DNA of 64,000 nt from contig OZ024938.1 of assembly GCA_964017235.1 (NCBI GenBank), forward strand, positions 10,903,454 to 10,967,453, written 5' to 3'. A program made the position numbers and the translations under genes. Below, piece after piece: positions 23,116 to 34,248 of the stretch. Each line of letters begins with the position of its first letter. Within the stretch, counting starts at the first letter, position 1. Below the pieces are notes generated by a model. That model made no database searches. It saw only the letters and a list, made by a program, of their open reading frames with translations, and was not told the origin of the DNA. Source of the DNA: Sabellastarte sp. h YS-2021 (Eukaryota; Annelida; Polychaeta; Sabellida; Sabellidae).

Positions 23116-25871
23116 ATGCAGGTGTTCCACTGGAGCCGACCGGCTGGTAACTATGCATTTTTGGAGAGTCAGGACCAATGTTTACATGGTCGGTTAGCGT
23201 TGGTTGTATTTTCCCAGCCTGTCGGGGAGAGTCGGTGAAATATCAAAAATATGTTTGATACTTCTTCGACTGTTGCCGACCCTTGTATCCAACCCTAAAT
23301 TCATCCACCAACAACATGCCTGGCATTTCACTTAAGCTCCTGTCGGTTACACTTCCAGGCTTGTGTGTAACCTTTCAGGCTTGTCATTATCACTTGCAGG
23401 CCTGTCCTAACATGAAACCGGCTTGTCTTTTGTAACTTAAGTACTGCTCATTTGTAGTCCATTTCCAGCATGATGTGAGGTAAAAATATGATGACAAAAA
23501 TGGCAAAGAAACAGGGCAAGTGATCATAATTATGAGGTGAAGATCCACATATATGCTATAATTAATTAAGAAACCTGAAGAAGTGTGTTTCTTTGGTTCA
23601 GTAAAAATAAAATCCCAGCTTATTTCAGGAAAGAAATTTTGGGCCAAAAAGAGGATCAAGTGTTGACCAATCAACAAATCTAAAATTAGGTCAATAGTAA
23701 ATATTTGGATCTCATCACATGACCAGAACTACAGGGTGTTTACCTTCACATCCAGAAAAACGTGTTTTTTCATAGTCTCAAAATTATTTGGTATAAATGT
23801 GTAGGAAAATTGTTGAAAGTGACGGAATTTTGAACGGGTTCTTCCCAGAAGCTCGAAATTAGATATAACAAGAGGGTCAAAGATGCCCCAAAAGGCGGGT
23901 TGCACAGGCAGCAATAAGGTTAGCAACTGCTGTAATTACATTTAGAAACAAGGAAAGAAATGTTAGGTACTCAGTTAAGGTGAATGTGTTAGACATGCTA
24001 AGAAACGTAAAACTTGTAACCTAGGTTACATAATTGTATCTATGCTATAATCGAAAATTGTATCTAGAAATTGTATCTATGCTACAAACAAAAGGATGGA
24101 ATTACACCAATTTTAAAAGCAACTTAGCTATGATGGTGTCAATTTTGAATTCGATTGGACAAAGAGTTTTCGAGTCAGAGTCCAGAAACGGAAATGTTGA
24201 TGAACAAACGGACAAACAAACCAATAGAATTACACCAATTTCAAAAGGCACCTAGCTATGGTGGTGATCTATGTCCTTGTCAAGTTTGAATTTGATTGGA
24301 CAAACCATTTTTGCGTTAGAGTCCAGACACGAAAATGTGGATGGACAGACGGATTGACAGACAAAAGGACAAAAAACGAACAAACGAGCAGACAGAATTA
24401 CACCAATTTTGAAAGGAATCTATGATGGAGATTTATGTCCCTGTCAAGTTTGAATTCGATTGGACAAATCGTTTTCCAGTTAGAGTCCGGTAACAAAAAT
24501 GTGGACAAACAGACAGATGGACAGACAAACGGACCAAAAACGGATAAACAAACAGACAAACGAACAGACAGAATTTCACCAATTTCAAAAGGAACCTAGC
24601 TTTGATGGTGATCTATGTCCCTGTGAAGTGTGAATTTGATTGGACAAACCACCATTTTTGAGTTAGAGTCCAGAAACGAAAATGTGGATGGACAGACAGA
24701 TGGACAGACAAACGGACAAAAAATGGACAAACAAGCAGACAGAATTACACCAATTTCGAAAGGAACCTAGCTATGATGGAGATTTATGTCCCTGTCAAGT
24801 ATGAATTTGATTGAACAAACCGTTTTTGAGTTAGATTTTGGAAACGAAAATGTGGACAAACAGACGGATGGACAAAAAACGGACAGACAAACGAACGGAC
24901 AGAATTTCGCAAATTTCGAAAGGAACCTAGCTATGATGGTGATCTATGCCCCTGTCAAGAATGAATTTGATTGGACAAACCGTTTTCAAGTTAGAGTCCG
25001 GAAACGAAAATGTGGACAGACAGACAGATGGACAGACAAACGGACGAAAAACGGACCATCAAACAGATGGAATTTCACCAATTTCGAAAGGAACCTAGCT
25101 ATGATGGTGATCTATCTCCATGTCAAGTTTAAATTCGATTAGACAAACCATTTTTGAGTTAGAGTCCAGAAACAAAAAATGTGGACGGACAGACAGATGG
25201 ATGTCGGACACATCAATGTAATAGGCAGGTTGGTTACACACAACCAGCCTAAAAAGCAGCAACAAGCAAGAAGATTTTCATTGTCACGGGAGATAGTGTC
25301 AGAAGCACATCGCTCTCTGATTGTTTGCAGAGGATATGACATTTTTAATGAACATTTCATATTTTAAGTGGCTTTTTCATTCACAATCTGAAACAGACAT
25401 ACATTGATTTATTTCTTATATAATATTTAACCAAAATCGTGGAAACTATAATTAAAATAGCAAAATTTGGACATTTTGGTCACGTGATGAGGTCCAAATA
25501 TACAGACTTGACTTAATTAAAGAATTGTTTATTGGTCGACACTTGATCCTCTTTTTTCCCGAAAATTCATCAAAAACTGACAATACCGACTGCAAGTCTT
25601 TTTGTGGGGTTCCGTATGTTCCCCAGTCCTGTCGGTTTATCAATACGGCTTGTCTGTTAGGGGTTTAGTGCTTGCCGTAGTACATCTACGACTGGGTTTG
25701 AAATAAACATCCCCGACCCTGCGTCAGGGTAGTCACCATGTCCTGCCTGTAAGTGTACCATCCTGTCAGGGATTTCCTAACCGACTCCCCATTTTCACGC
25801 TTTCGACTTTCAGAACCGACCTTAAAGTCATAGGGTCGGATACAGGATCGGCTCCAGTGGAACACCTGCAT
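23116..25871. mobile_element. Foldback-like element with long inverted arms and minisatellite core
   Basis: The ends are inverted copies of ATGCAGGTGTTCCACTGG, extending a further 6 bp with one or two mismatches beyond. The inner parts of the arms also pair. The left 23647-23727 (AGAGGATCAAGTGTTGACC) matches the reverse complement of 25477-25552. The left arm (~610 bp) is longer than the right (~395 bp), so one arm has gained or lost sequence. There is no transposase frame. The centre carries the tandem array listed separately. The layout recalls bivalve pearl and Helentron-associated elements with ~160-bp core repeats, but those lack long inverted arms. Related ends are seen near 21180 and 41630-41750. 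Confidence 0.65.
24099..25201 (+). repeat. Minisatellite of about 168-bp units, seven copies
   Basis: Units begin with GAATT(A/T)CACCAATTT at 24099, 24227, 24395, 24571, 24742, 24902 and 25070. Each holds an AAAGGAACCTAGCTATGATGG core, a TTTGAATTCGATTGGACAAACC core, TTAGAGTCCGGAAACG and a variable GACAGACGGATGGACAGAC tract. The unit length varies mainly in that tract (128-176 bp). A reading frame through it is incidental. Confidence 0.9.
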
Positions 25872-25884
25872 TTTATATATATAA

Positions 25885-26349
25885 GGGCCGGTTCAACAAA
25901 GAACCAAAAGTACCACTTTCATAAAGTGACTTAGCCTAGACTTGGACGTGAAGTTAAGACTTAAACTTAGGCGTAGTCTATGATCTTAGACATTGTGGAA
26001 TTCACAAAGCTGCCAAGTCTAAGTTTATAAGCAAGGAATAAAATATTTTTCTCACTTCAAAATTTGAAATGCCTTTAAATAAAGAATACATATATAGGAC
26101 ACCTCCCTAAACTAGGCCTAGGACATTTTAAGTAGTTACAAAATTGTCAACAGAAGAAGCAGCATTTCATGTGTTAACAAAGGATTTATGCTAGCAGTAC
26201 AATATTTATCCAGAAATAAAGGGTCACATGGCATGGAAACCACTGTGGTTATTTGATAAGCTTGGTCTTTGTGAAATCCATTTACATTCCAGACTTAGCT
26301 AGACAAAAAGCTCAGAATTAATTCCCTGGCTTAACCCCCCCCCCCCCCC
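25885..26349. repeat. Palindromic MITE of the ACTTAAG family
   Basis: The left end is AGGGCCGGTTCAACAAAG. Both ends are rich in permuted ACTTAG/CTTAAG/AGACTT words. The middle shares CACTTCAAAATTTGAAATG and CACTGTGGTTATTTGATAAGC with 37601-38157. The right end runs into a C tract (26335-26349). It is non-coding. Confidence 0.6.
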
Positions 26350-27107
26350 TCCCCCCCGACATTTTAAGATTAGAATAACTCCCCTCTTCTTACATGCATA
26401 TTTATATAAACAAAATGGAAAAGGACATTATGAAAACATTTCTCCGGCTATATGTTAAAGGTATTTATAGGTTAAATAGTTGTTGATATTTGCAGATGTT
26501 TTTATGGACTTTGGATGATTTATTAATGATTAACCCCCAGGTGGCACTTTTTAAAACTTTTCCTTCTAACATTTCCTGTTTAAACTTGCGTTATTTTATG
26601 CCCTTCTATTTAGCCACTGGTATTGAAAGTTTGTATGAAAGCTCAGTTTTTCTTTTATTATTGTTTACCAAGGGCTAATAAAGTATGTATGAGCAAATGT
26701 TTGGTATACACCGAAACACTGTTTGATACAAGCTTGATTGTATCACATAAGTCATGCGTTAATTACTGGTCCACAGTTCACCAGATTGCCTCGTATTTAG
26801 TTGATAAAAGTGTGTACCTTAGTGCCTTAAACAATATACTCTCTTAGCAAAAAGTGAAGTGATTATTAAAAGGTTTGGTACTATATAAACACTTCATTTT
26901 CACTTTTGAGCTAAGGGTTTCGAATCTCTCAGTTTCGAATCTCTTATAGAACATACAAATTCATATTTATTTTGAAGAATCAATCTTTCTATTTAAAATT
27001 ATTCTCTTTTTTTGGCTTCATGTTACATAATTTCTTTGGTCAAAAAAAGTAAGTCGGATACTAGTAGAAATTTTACCTTAAGTAATTGTTAAATTAGAGG
27101 ACAAGAA
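26350..27107. other. Intergenic, no gene recognised
   Basis: AT-rich, with no supported gene. The open stretch at 26490-26847 on the plus strand has no domain-like features. Confidence 0.4.
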
Positions 27108-28310
27108 CTTTAACACATAAAATAAAGGGAAGTGTCAAGCCTGCATTTTAAAATACTTTTAACAAGAACACTTGGACAGTCCAGACCAAATAATAAGTAA
27201 ATGGAAACAGCCAGATTTTATTTTGTATCCAGACGGTTGATTACTATCAACATTTAATCGGATCTTAGCTGAAAAAGAGCCACCTTTTGATTTTTCAGGA
27301 AGTTCCAACCAGTTGTGTTTGCATAATCCTGCTAACCAACAAACAGAAAAATAAATGGTCAAGAAACCCAGTAAACATTTTTGGGTTTTCCAAATGTTCG
27401 ATACAAAACGTTTGGCAAAGGTTAAAAAATGATTTTCAATAAAAATGTTTGGCTTTGGCTGAGCCAGTGGCTCAAATGCTGAGACTGATAGGTAGTGGGC
27501 TGAAGCTTTGTAAACAGAGGCTCAAATATGGCTCCCAAAATCCATTAACCACTTCAAAATTTGAAATGGCTGAAAATAATTTACAAGTATATAAAACAAC
27601 CTCCTACAAAAAAGGGTCACATGACACAGAAAACCACTGTGGTTATTCGATAATCTTGGTCTCAACTGAGACCCCTTCTGTGAAAACTGTTTGAGACAAA
27701 GACTTACCGGAGTCAAAAGGCTCAGATTTGAGCCACTAGCTCAGTCTGAGACTGGGCTAAGTCTGAGACCTTTCATGAAATCCGCCTCATATTTAGCATA
27801 TATCAGACTAATCTGTGCTGGTCTCACTAGCTGCATAGCTCGATGGAAGATTCAACACATATTGTGTATTAGAACTATTCATTTTGGTGCAATAAGTTGT
27901 GATTTTTATTTTTATTATGACAAGTTCAACACAGAACAGATCATCTTTTGCAAGATGTTTGAAAAACTTCTTACAGTGTTTCATGTAATAGGCTAAAATG
28001 TACTGCTGTAGGCATGAAGAGAGGGTGGACCATTTTCAAGCAAAAGCCTGTACTACTCATATGCAAGACCCATTTACAGAACAATACGGTCAAGAGGGTG
28101 AAAATAAATTTCAAATACGCATTGACAGCTAGACAGAAGAGTGTGAACAGGCCTTTAGCTTGTACATCATCTGTACAAATGAAAAGGGTATTTCATAAGT
28201 CTTAGCTTCATTACTGTATTATCTTTAATTGTTTCATTGTACAGACCCACAACTAGTCAGTTAGTTCAGGTTTTTAATGGTGAGGTCTAGCCAGGCTCGC
28301 ACTTCTAGAA
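27108..28310 (+). repeat. Duplicated segment, copy 2, interrupted by a MITE
   Basis: This is the second copy of the segment at 5930-6840. The match runs from AAAGGGAAGTGTCAAGCC (about 27123) to about 27350, then resumes from about 27880 to 28310 after the inserted MITE at 27440-27790. The two copies clearly derive from one sequence but are diverged. Confidence 0.7.
27440..27790. repeat. MITE copy nested in the duplicated segment
   Basis: Has CACTTCAAAATTTGAAATGGCTG, GGGTCACATGACACAGAAAA and CCACTGTGGTTATTCGATAA, as in 37601-38157. The terminal words are changed to GAGACT/AGTCTC and GAGCC/GGCTC. The right end is CATGAAATCCGCC. Its absence from 5930-6840 shows it was inserted later. Confidence 0.6.
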
Positions 28311-29396
28311 ATCCTCATTTCTATATGCCATATTCTATTTGATTATTTTGGTAAATATATTTTTGGTCTATTTATACTAAGCCCAATACCTAATGAATGC
28401 ACCCAAGCATTACCTTCTAGGAGGAAGTAACCATGGCCTACAGAAAAAAAGTATATATATATATATATACCTTCAGAGAGGTAATTTACAGCCATTCTGT
28501 TTGTTTTGTTGCATTAAAACCCATCCAGAAATTAGGGAAAATTTGCAACCTTGTAAAACGTATTTCTCCGAAATAATGTTCTGTTTAATTCTGTTCTGTT
28601 AAAGACCTACATTCACTTTACCTCCTTTATTCCAAGGAACCCTTAAAAATTGAGTATGTTATTTATTTTTGGTTCCTTTTTTTCCTTTTGGCCTTTATGA
28701 TAAAGGGGAGTTTTGGTGGTTTTACCTTTTAAGTAAAAATTGAGGTAATTGGTGAAAAATTATGATAATTGCAAAAATTAATGACATAAAAAACGTTCTC
28801 GAACCTTTTTTCTCGATACCATATCATTTATCACCATACTTCTTTCTTTGAAATCTATGGGATATTTAGTTGATACATCACGTCATCAACCCTAATAAAA
28901 ATGTATTTGATGTGTTTGCACATTATCTGTATAGAAAGTGACTATTACTACAATGTGGTATGAAATACAAAAATTTCTAAAAGTTAAATATTCTTTTCTT
29001 AAAATATTACATACAACTATATACAACTATTACAGTAAATGGCAACAGAAAACACATTATAACACTGATCTTATTCTCAATAATTAATATGGAAAGAAGG
29101 AAATGCAAAAGTAAGGGAAAAATATAAAGGAGCTTTTGTGAACAAACTTTTTAAACCAACCATATGACTGAATGAACCCTTTTTTAAGGGTCCTTTATTT
29201 AAGGAGGTTTAGCGAATAGCATTTAAAGGTCACTTTACCAAAGGAGATTTTATACCTTCCTTTAATAAAAGGACCATTACTGTTAGGGACTTTTAGAGCA
29301 TTCAGTCTCTGTATTTGAGCAGACTATAAGGTTTAACAATCATAAGTAGCAGTACCTGTCTATTACGTAAGAATACCTTTGTGATGACACAGATAA
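28311..29396. other. Intergenic, no gene recognised
   Basis: No gene. A TA run lies at about 28451-28472. Around 28615-28720 and 29150-29290 there are inverted-looking words (CTTTACCTCCTTTATTCC; GGTCACTTTACCAAAGGAG; CTTCCTTTAATAAAAGGACC). They suggest an AAAGG/CCTTT palindromic MITE spanning about 28600-29300. Confidence 0.35.
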
Positions 29397-29642
29397 CACT
29401 AGCGGATCCAAGGGGGGGGGGGGGGGGGATCAGGGGGTTCGAACCCCGCCCAAGAAAAATAATGTAAAGGGGTTCAACCCAAAGTACAAAATTATTTCTT
29501 GAGAGTGGTGTTAAATTTACAGGAAATGCACTCTATTTTTACCAAAAAAAATCTTTCCAGGGGGGTCACATGCCCCCGACCCCCCTAGTTATGGCATGTC
29601 TGATATGAACCCTACCTTAAAAGCTGGATCTGCCCCTGGATT
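29397..29642. repeat. Short MITE with GGATCC-rich inverted ends
   Basis: The left end TAGCGGATCCAAGGGG mirrors the right end GCTGGATCTGCCCCTGGA. Inside are GGGGGTTCGAACCCC near the left end and GGGGGTCACATGCCCCCGACCCCCC nearer the right. A run of 17 G lies at 29412-29428. This kind of short G-rich element is widespread in animal genomes. Confidence 0.5.
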
Positions 29643-30154
29643 ATAAATGTTTTAGTAATTAAAATCACATTCCATAGAAAGTGACACCAGTGTTGTTGCA
29701 CTAATCAAACGCATTGGAGCAAACAGATTGAATAAACTATGGGATGGCTTATAACTCGGGGTATAAGATTTGACATTTCTGATGCCTGATGAAAGGCACA
29801 ATAAAATATGATTATCCATCCCGAATATATATAATATTTATTACTGGTCAGACCTTACCTCATGTATAAATACTGTTGAATTATTCAAAGCAGGTGGGCT
29901 AACCATTATAAATAGCATGACAATGGAATTATTTGTGCAAACGCTTACTGGAATAAAGGTTTCTTATCAAATATTTATGACCTTTACAATTTAGCCATCA
30001 CCTGTCATGACATATTCAATGAAACATGTTGAAATTCGTTTATACATGTGTCAAAGACAAACATATCACTTTATAGTGGTAAAATGCTCAAAAACTTAAG
30101 TAAGAACGTTGGCATAATGATGTAAATATATTGTTTCTGCATTAGAAAACAAGT
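29643..30154. other. Upstream region of FG-GAP gene A
   Basis: No gene. It presumably holds the promoter and 5' UTR of the downstream gene. No clear TATA or initiator could be chosen. Confidence 0.35.
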
Positions 30155-31661
30155 ATGGCCTTACTAAAGAAAGGATGGAATAAGTTATGGATTTTATTAC
30201 TGCTCGGTATATACCATCAGTCTATCAAAGGTAAGAAATTATCATTTTTATGACATATCCTCTAAGGTAAAAGGTTTGTCAATTTTGCATGCTTTTAAAT
30301 GAGTTTGATTAACGACATAAATACTTACAAATAATTATGTGCTAGTGTGTTAGTGGTCACAGCTGTTTTGTACTGATGTGAAAATAACAAATTAAACACT
30401 TGTAATAAGAAAGGGTCATGTATGTCGTTATGTAATTTGCTAGTATAACTTAATTAATGTGTTTCAGTTTCCCTCAAGTTCCCGTAAAGTCGTGTCAGAT
30501 TGCAATATAGAAATATCAAAGTTTTGACTTTTTCAGCCGATATATTCATCTTAGAAAGATATGATATATCATCTGACACCATAGACATTATTGCTGCACC
30601 AGTAGATGACTCTGATGTTCTGACCGATCACTACTACTTTGGAGATTTTGATGGGGATAACTATACAGATCTCATCTGCCATGACTCTGTTACTGGAGAT
30701 GTAGGAGTTTGTACCTCATTGCATCCTACCAAGCCATGTGTGCTTTCTGAGTATTCACAGTTTTGTTATAAAGATGGAGCATATGTGAAAACTCTTTCAG
30801 TGGGACAGTTTCAGTCTACAAAACAACATGATACCCTTTCATGTCTGAATCGCAATACAGGCTTATATGTAATTCGTAATACACATGACTGGAACAATCC
30901 TTTAACCCATAACCTCAACAAAGCTTTCTGTGTGAATGGCCAGCTGATGTTTGAAGATTTTCAACATGATGGGTTACCTGATCTAATTTGCCATGAAAAG
31001 AGTACACCTTCTGCATACGGTCTTCGAAGCAATGGGGATGGGTCCTTTGATCCTCAATCTTTGTATCCTCTTCCAACATCATGGTGTAATCTTAATGGTG
31101 AACATTATACAATGGGAGACTTCAATGGTGATGGAATGGTAGATTTATTTTGTCTAGATGTACAGAGTGGTAGTGTTGCAACTTTATTGGCAGAGGAAGA
31201 TGGATCTTACGTAGGTGGCAATACACGGCACAATGTAAATGCAAGGTTTTGCATTTGGACCAATTCCTCAGAAATAGAACTGAAAGTAGGAGATGTAACT
31301 GGAGATGGGAAGGATGATGTTATCTGTCACAATGTGCTGACTGGTCAAATTGAAATTACATATGGATCTACAGGTAAGCTACTACCATATATTAATGGCA
31401 CCAAAGGTCAAGGTATTTACAAACAATGTTTTCTAGAAATAAATCAACGAGTACTGCTGTTAATCATCAGAGAAGTTGCTGCTGTTGTTGTTGAAACATA
31501 TTGTAGATTGATGAGCATTTGTCTTTTGTTCTATTTTTCAGATGGCCATATATTTTCACAGACAAACAAAATAATAAATGACTTTTGTTCCAAACCTTCG
31601 GAAAAATTGTTTGTTGAAAACATTGGAGCAGATACGTCAGCATTCCTCATATGTTTGACAG
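30155..31661 (+). CDS. Secreted FG-GAP/VCBS-repeat protein, paralog A
   Basis: Exon model by eye: 30155-30230 (76 nt), 30537-31373 (837 nt), 31542-31661 (120 nt). All have GT-AG borders and phase-1 junctions. Exon 1 encodes a signal peptide (MALLKKGWNKLWILLLLG). Exon 2 (residues 26-304) has five repeats around 61-79, 115-134, 165-184, 218-237 and 276-295. Four of these show the Ca-binding-like D-x-(D/N)-x-D-G/N-x-x-D-L/V-x-C motif (GDFDGDNYTDLICHD, GDFNGDGMVDLFCLD, GDVTGDGKDDVICHN). Exon 3 adds a sixth, weaker repeat (FVENIGADTSAFLICLTG). Each repeat from the second on has an upstream FC or WC, suggesting one disulfide per blade of a beta-propeller. A further 14-20-nt exon may follow (ending 31958), and the 3' end is not found. 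The function is unknown. It is likely extracellular and Ca-binding. Confidence 0.75.
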
Positions 31662-31938
31662 GTAAATAATCTGTCATAGGTAATGATCAAGTTATTAATT
31701 TATAAAACAAAACAGTTGAATACATTATACAAATTCTCAAAATACAATATCTATTAAAATTTAATTTGTTATGGGTTGGTTTGTAGACATTCTTCTGACT
31801 TGTAATTAATATATTTTAGCTTTAACTGACTTTGACTAAAGTATTAAAGTGCATTGTATGTTTGAGAATCTATAGAAATGTATATGAAATTATAGAAACA
31901 CTTAATAATCTCTCTTGCTTTCAACTGTCTGTTTTTAG

Positions 31939-31958
31939 TTTCAGGAAACAAATCCAAG
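31939..31958 (+). other. Possible microexon of FG-GAP gene A
   Basis: The pyrimidine-rich CTTGCTTTCAACTGTCTG is followed by TTTTTAG (acceptor at 31938) or TTTCAG (acceptor at 31944). Then GAAACAAATCCAAG comes just before a GTAGGT donor at 31959. The segment is conserved in position in paralog B (47060-47072). It may be a small coding exon or simply shared paralogous intron sequence. Confidence 0.35.
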
Positions 31959-31965
31959 GTAGGTG

Positions 31966-33306
31966 CTTGGGAATTTATGTTGTTATTTATATTGAAGGAA
32001 ATATAATGTTAAATAACTTTACACTGCTTAGATGAAAATATCAAAATTTTAAATACATCTTGTTGTTCTTAATAAATTAGTTTCAGACATACCACACATT
32101 TAAATTATCAAATGAAGGCTGTGCAGTTTTTCTCTGTGTGATTGTGTCCAGCTGTCTCAATAAATATTTTTCAACTGCACCTTGGTAAAAGACAAAGTTA
32201 TTGCTTAAGTACTTTATTTTTGTTACTGTTTCAGAATTTTTAATAACTGGCATAAGAGCTTGTAAGAATATTAATGGCATTAAAACTAATCAGAAAGATT
32301 ATAGAGTTTATCAATTGGCATGTGATACATGATCCTTAAGTGTCATGAACTTCCACCAAACTTTCCATAGCTTTAATGGTGTTAATATCTGCCCTGGCCT
32401 CAATCAAACCAAGTCAGAAACTAACATAGTTACACTTAATTAAATTGGCATAAGGTATGTTAGAAAATGAACTGGAAATCTAGCCCATTCAATACTCTTT
32501 GGGAATGGCTCCCTAATTCAGGTACAACAACCATAAGCAGTAATGATGGTTACCACAAATATGAGGTGTGATTATAAGGTTACCATGAAACATTTCAATG
32601 ATGTTTTGGAAGGTAGACTCACATTTACATTTTAATACAGTATTTTTAACAGATATTCACTTATAATTACACTGCTCCTTGTGGAATTTATTTGAATCCT
32701 CAAAATATGATATAGAATTTTCAGTTTTATTTATTTAACCAATTTAAGACAAAAGTATAACTATTTAGGTACAGTTGGGAGTTAACTGTTTCGTGGTATA
32801 CCATGTTACAAATACTTATAAAATTAAAATTTGCTGAAATGCACAAACGTGTTAGAAGCTTAATAGCAGTACAGCCGTGTTAAATATCGCATCTTAAGTT
32901 ATAGAGTTTTCATAAGTTTCGTTCATAATTATCTGTGTTTCATCTGATGAAGTATTCATATGCATTTCTTTAGCCTTTCTCCTGGCTACTTAACTTTGTC
33001 AAAATTTGAAAAAAAATCCAATATATACTAATATACTGAAGCAAAAACCAAATATTTAACGGAATCTGTTCTTTGTAGTTAAAATGATGCTATTGGATTT
33101 TTACAGAATGCTAATATTTCCAGAACATTGAACTATATGTCATTTTCCCAATAAATGTTTATTGTGATTTGTTTATTTCTGTATCATATATTCAAATTTC
33201 AATTACATGTAAAAATTTTGCAGCAGTACCCCTCGAAATATACAGTACATTGAAAAAAATATTAAATTTTCCTTGGCGAAATAGCAAAGTTATGGGAGCA
33301 TAGAAG
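31966..33306. other. Downstream of FG-GAP gene A, no exon recognised
   Basis: AT-rich. Any remaining exons or 3' UTR of gene A would lie here, but none could be recognised. Confidence 0.35.
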
Positions 33307-33308
33307 TA

Positions 33309-34008
33309 CAGTCGAACCTGGTAAGAGCAACCACCCAAGGAAAATCCAAAGGTGGTCACTCTTTGCAGGGTCACATACCAGGGCCATGAGTCAAAGTTAT
33401 GAGCATTCTATTCTGAGAGTGCTAAGTGATAAAACCAAACATCAATGATAATACAGGATTTTTTTTCACATTTACTGACAATAGTATTATATGGGAGGAA
33501 ATTATGAAACACTAAACCAGTTGTGGATAAAATTATAAATCAATTAGTTAACTTAGATACATTGAAAGTATTTAGCATTTATAACTTACTTTTAGAACCG
33601 TAGGGCTATATGTCAAAATGTGATTTATTTTGATTTCCTTGTTTTTATGATATTTAAATAAAAACGCTTTCAAACTATATTATAAAGTACCATGTAAACT
33701 ACAGATTCTTTGATTTTGATACAAATGCCCTTTGATTTAGATACAAAGTATTCCAAAAGAATAATTATATCTATTTTAATGACATGCAATACCAAAGTGT
33801 GAAGAGTTGTTGGGAGTAAGTACAATACATCATGAATTTAAAATATGTCAGAATTTTTGGAAAGAAAAGGGTAGTTACTCTCCGTCAGTTCAGGGTGGTT
33901 GAACTTTGCAGGTTCAAATTAATGTGAAATATCATTGGCAATTTCAAAGGTGGTTTCTCTTCACAGGGGGTTGGTCTTTAGAGTGTGTTCCTTAAGCAGG
34001 TTCAGCTT
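33309..34008. mobile_element. Mariner/pogo-type MITE, 700 bp
   Basis: The left end CAGTCGAACCTGGTAAGAGC pairs with the right end, whose reverse complement reads AAGCTGAACCTGCTTAAGG. TA flanks both sides (33307-33308 and 34009-34010), as expected for Tc1/mariner/pogo target sites. Subterminal repeats of AAGGTGGT(C/T)(A/T)CTCTTTGCAGG type occur near both ends. There is no transposase. Confidence 0.7.
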
Positions 34009-34134
34009 TACTTTCACACCAGCTGGACGCACTTTATTGATGTAACTCATGGATATAAATGGAAATTACCGGCTGGAACAAATATTTCTTTTTAAGCATG
34101 AGCTCTAGCTCTTTTGTCTCCAGACTTTCATGGA

Positions 34135-34248
34135 TTGTGGCGTAGCGTGATGAGTACCTGTCTCTTCACTGAAGTTAAGCGGCAATGGGCTACGTTAGTA
34201 CTGGAATGGGTGACCGCTTCAGTACAGTACTCATGTCTCTGATGGCTG
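34135..34248 (+). pseudogene. 5S rRNA-like relic or 5S-derived SINE head
   Basis: The internal promoter region of 5S rRNA is recognisable: GAAGTTAAGCGGC (A box) and then GTTAGTACTGGAATGGGTGACCGC (intermediate element and C box), at normal spacing. The flanks diverge from canonical 5S and no pol III T-run closes it, so a SINE3-type head or a dispersed 5S pseudogene is likelier than a working gene. Confidence 0.65.

Noticed and set aside
24786-25142. Open frame of 118 codons rich in Asp, Gln and Thr
   Set aside because: It runs through minisatellite units and only reflects their length and repeat composition.
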